5,871 bases of DNA from Bacteroidota bacterium (lineage in GTDB: Bacteria > Bacteroidota > Bacteroidia > Bacteroidales > Prolixibacteraceae), in contig JABMPI010000001.1 in the NCBI GenBank assembly GCA_013203755.1, positions 1-5,871 of the forward strand. Direction: 5' to 3'. The notes below the pieces were generated by a model. The model was given only the letters and a program-made list of their open reading frames with translations, was not told the origin of the DNA and did no database searches. Shown here one piece after another: positions 5,799-5,871 of the stretch (positions are counted from its first letter, which is position 1; the number at the start of each line of letters is the position of its first letter). Position numbers and translations under genes: made by a program.

Positions 5799-5871
5799 GA
5801 TTCAGTAGCTCAGTTGGTAGAGCACATCCCTTTTAAGGATGGGGTCCTGAGTTCGAGACTCAGCTGAGTCA
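5799..5871 (+). tRNA. tRNA-Lys (anticodon UUU)
   Basis: A complete cloverleaf can be folded by hand. The acceptor stem GATTCAG (5799-5805) pairs with CTGAGTC (5864-5870), with one G-U. The D arm is GCTC/GAGC (5808-5811, 5820-5823) with an AGTTGGTA loop. The anticodon stem CATCC/GGATG (5825-5829, 5837-5841) has loop CTTTTAA, giving anticodon TTT at 5832-5834. The variable region has five bases, and the T arm is CTGAG/CTCAG (5847-5851, 5859-5863) with loop TTCGAGA. The discriminator A is the last base of the window, so whether CCA is encoded, and whether more tRNAs follow, cannot be seen. Confidence 0.97.

Overview
The window looks like chromosomal DNA from a member of the Bacteroidota. Two upstream regions carry the promoter signature of that phylum (TTTG, 19 or 20 bases, then TAnnTTTG). 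The genes lack clear Shine-Dalgarno sequences and sit in AT-rich intergenic DNA, and CysD/CysN have the residues I associate with this phylum. A marine or gut Bacteroidales/Marinilabiliales-type host is my guess from protein style. No search was run.

All protein genes are on the minus strand and read as one sulfate-assimilation operon, from right to left. A promoter at 5493-5524 drives an SLC13/DASS-type permease with two TrkA-C domains (5430-3625), probably a sulfate importer. After 131 bases comes cysD (3493-2585), the catalytic subunit of ATP sulfurylase. Next is a small four-helix-bundle (S23/IVP family) gene (2507-2142), then cysN (2077-152), the GTPase subunit of ATP sulfurylase. CysN carries a C-terminal APS-kinase-like domain whose key residues are altered. 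A rho-independent terminator at 90-126 closes the operon. Bases 1-89, left of the terminator, hold no gene I can call. To the right, the 368-base divergent spacer (5431-5798) holds the permease promoter, the promoter and leader hairpin of a plus-strand tRNA-Lys(UUU), and otherwise only AT-rich DNA. The tRNA ends on the last base of the window.

Together the permease would bring in sulfate and CysD/CysN would activate it to APS, with GTP hydrolysis pulling the reaction forward. No separate cysC, cysH, cysI/J or cysQ is in the window, so the step after APS is not shown here.

The most unusual part is 2078-2585, which fills the whole gap between the cysD stop and the cysN start. In most bacteria these two genes are adjacent. 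Here they are separated by the AT-rich four-helix-bundle gene, flanked by heptamer repeats: nine near-perfect GTTGCTT units abutting the cysN start codon, and a decayed array of about four and a half units in inverted orientation abutting the cysD stop codon. This looks like an inserted cassette with repeat ends, or the trace of one. It could also form a long-range RNA stem in the operon transcript.
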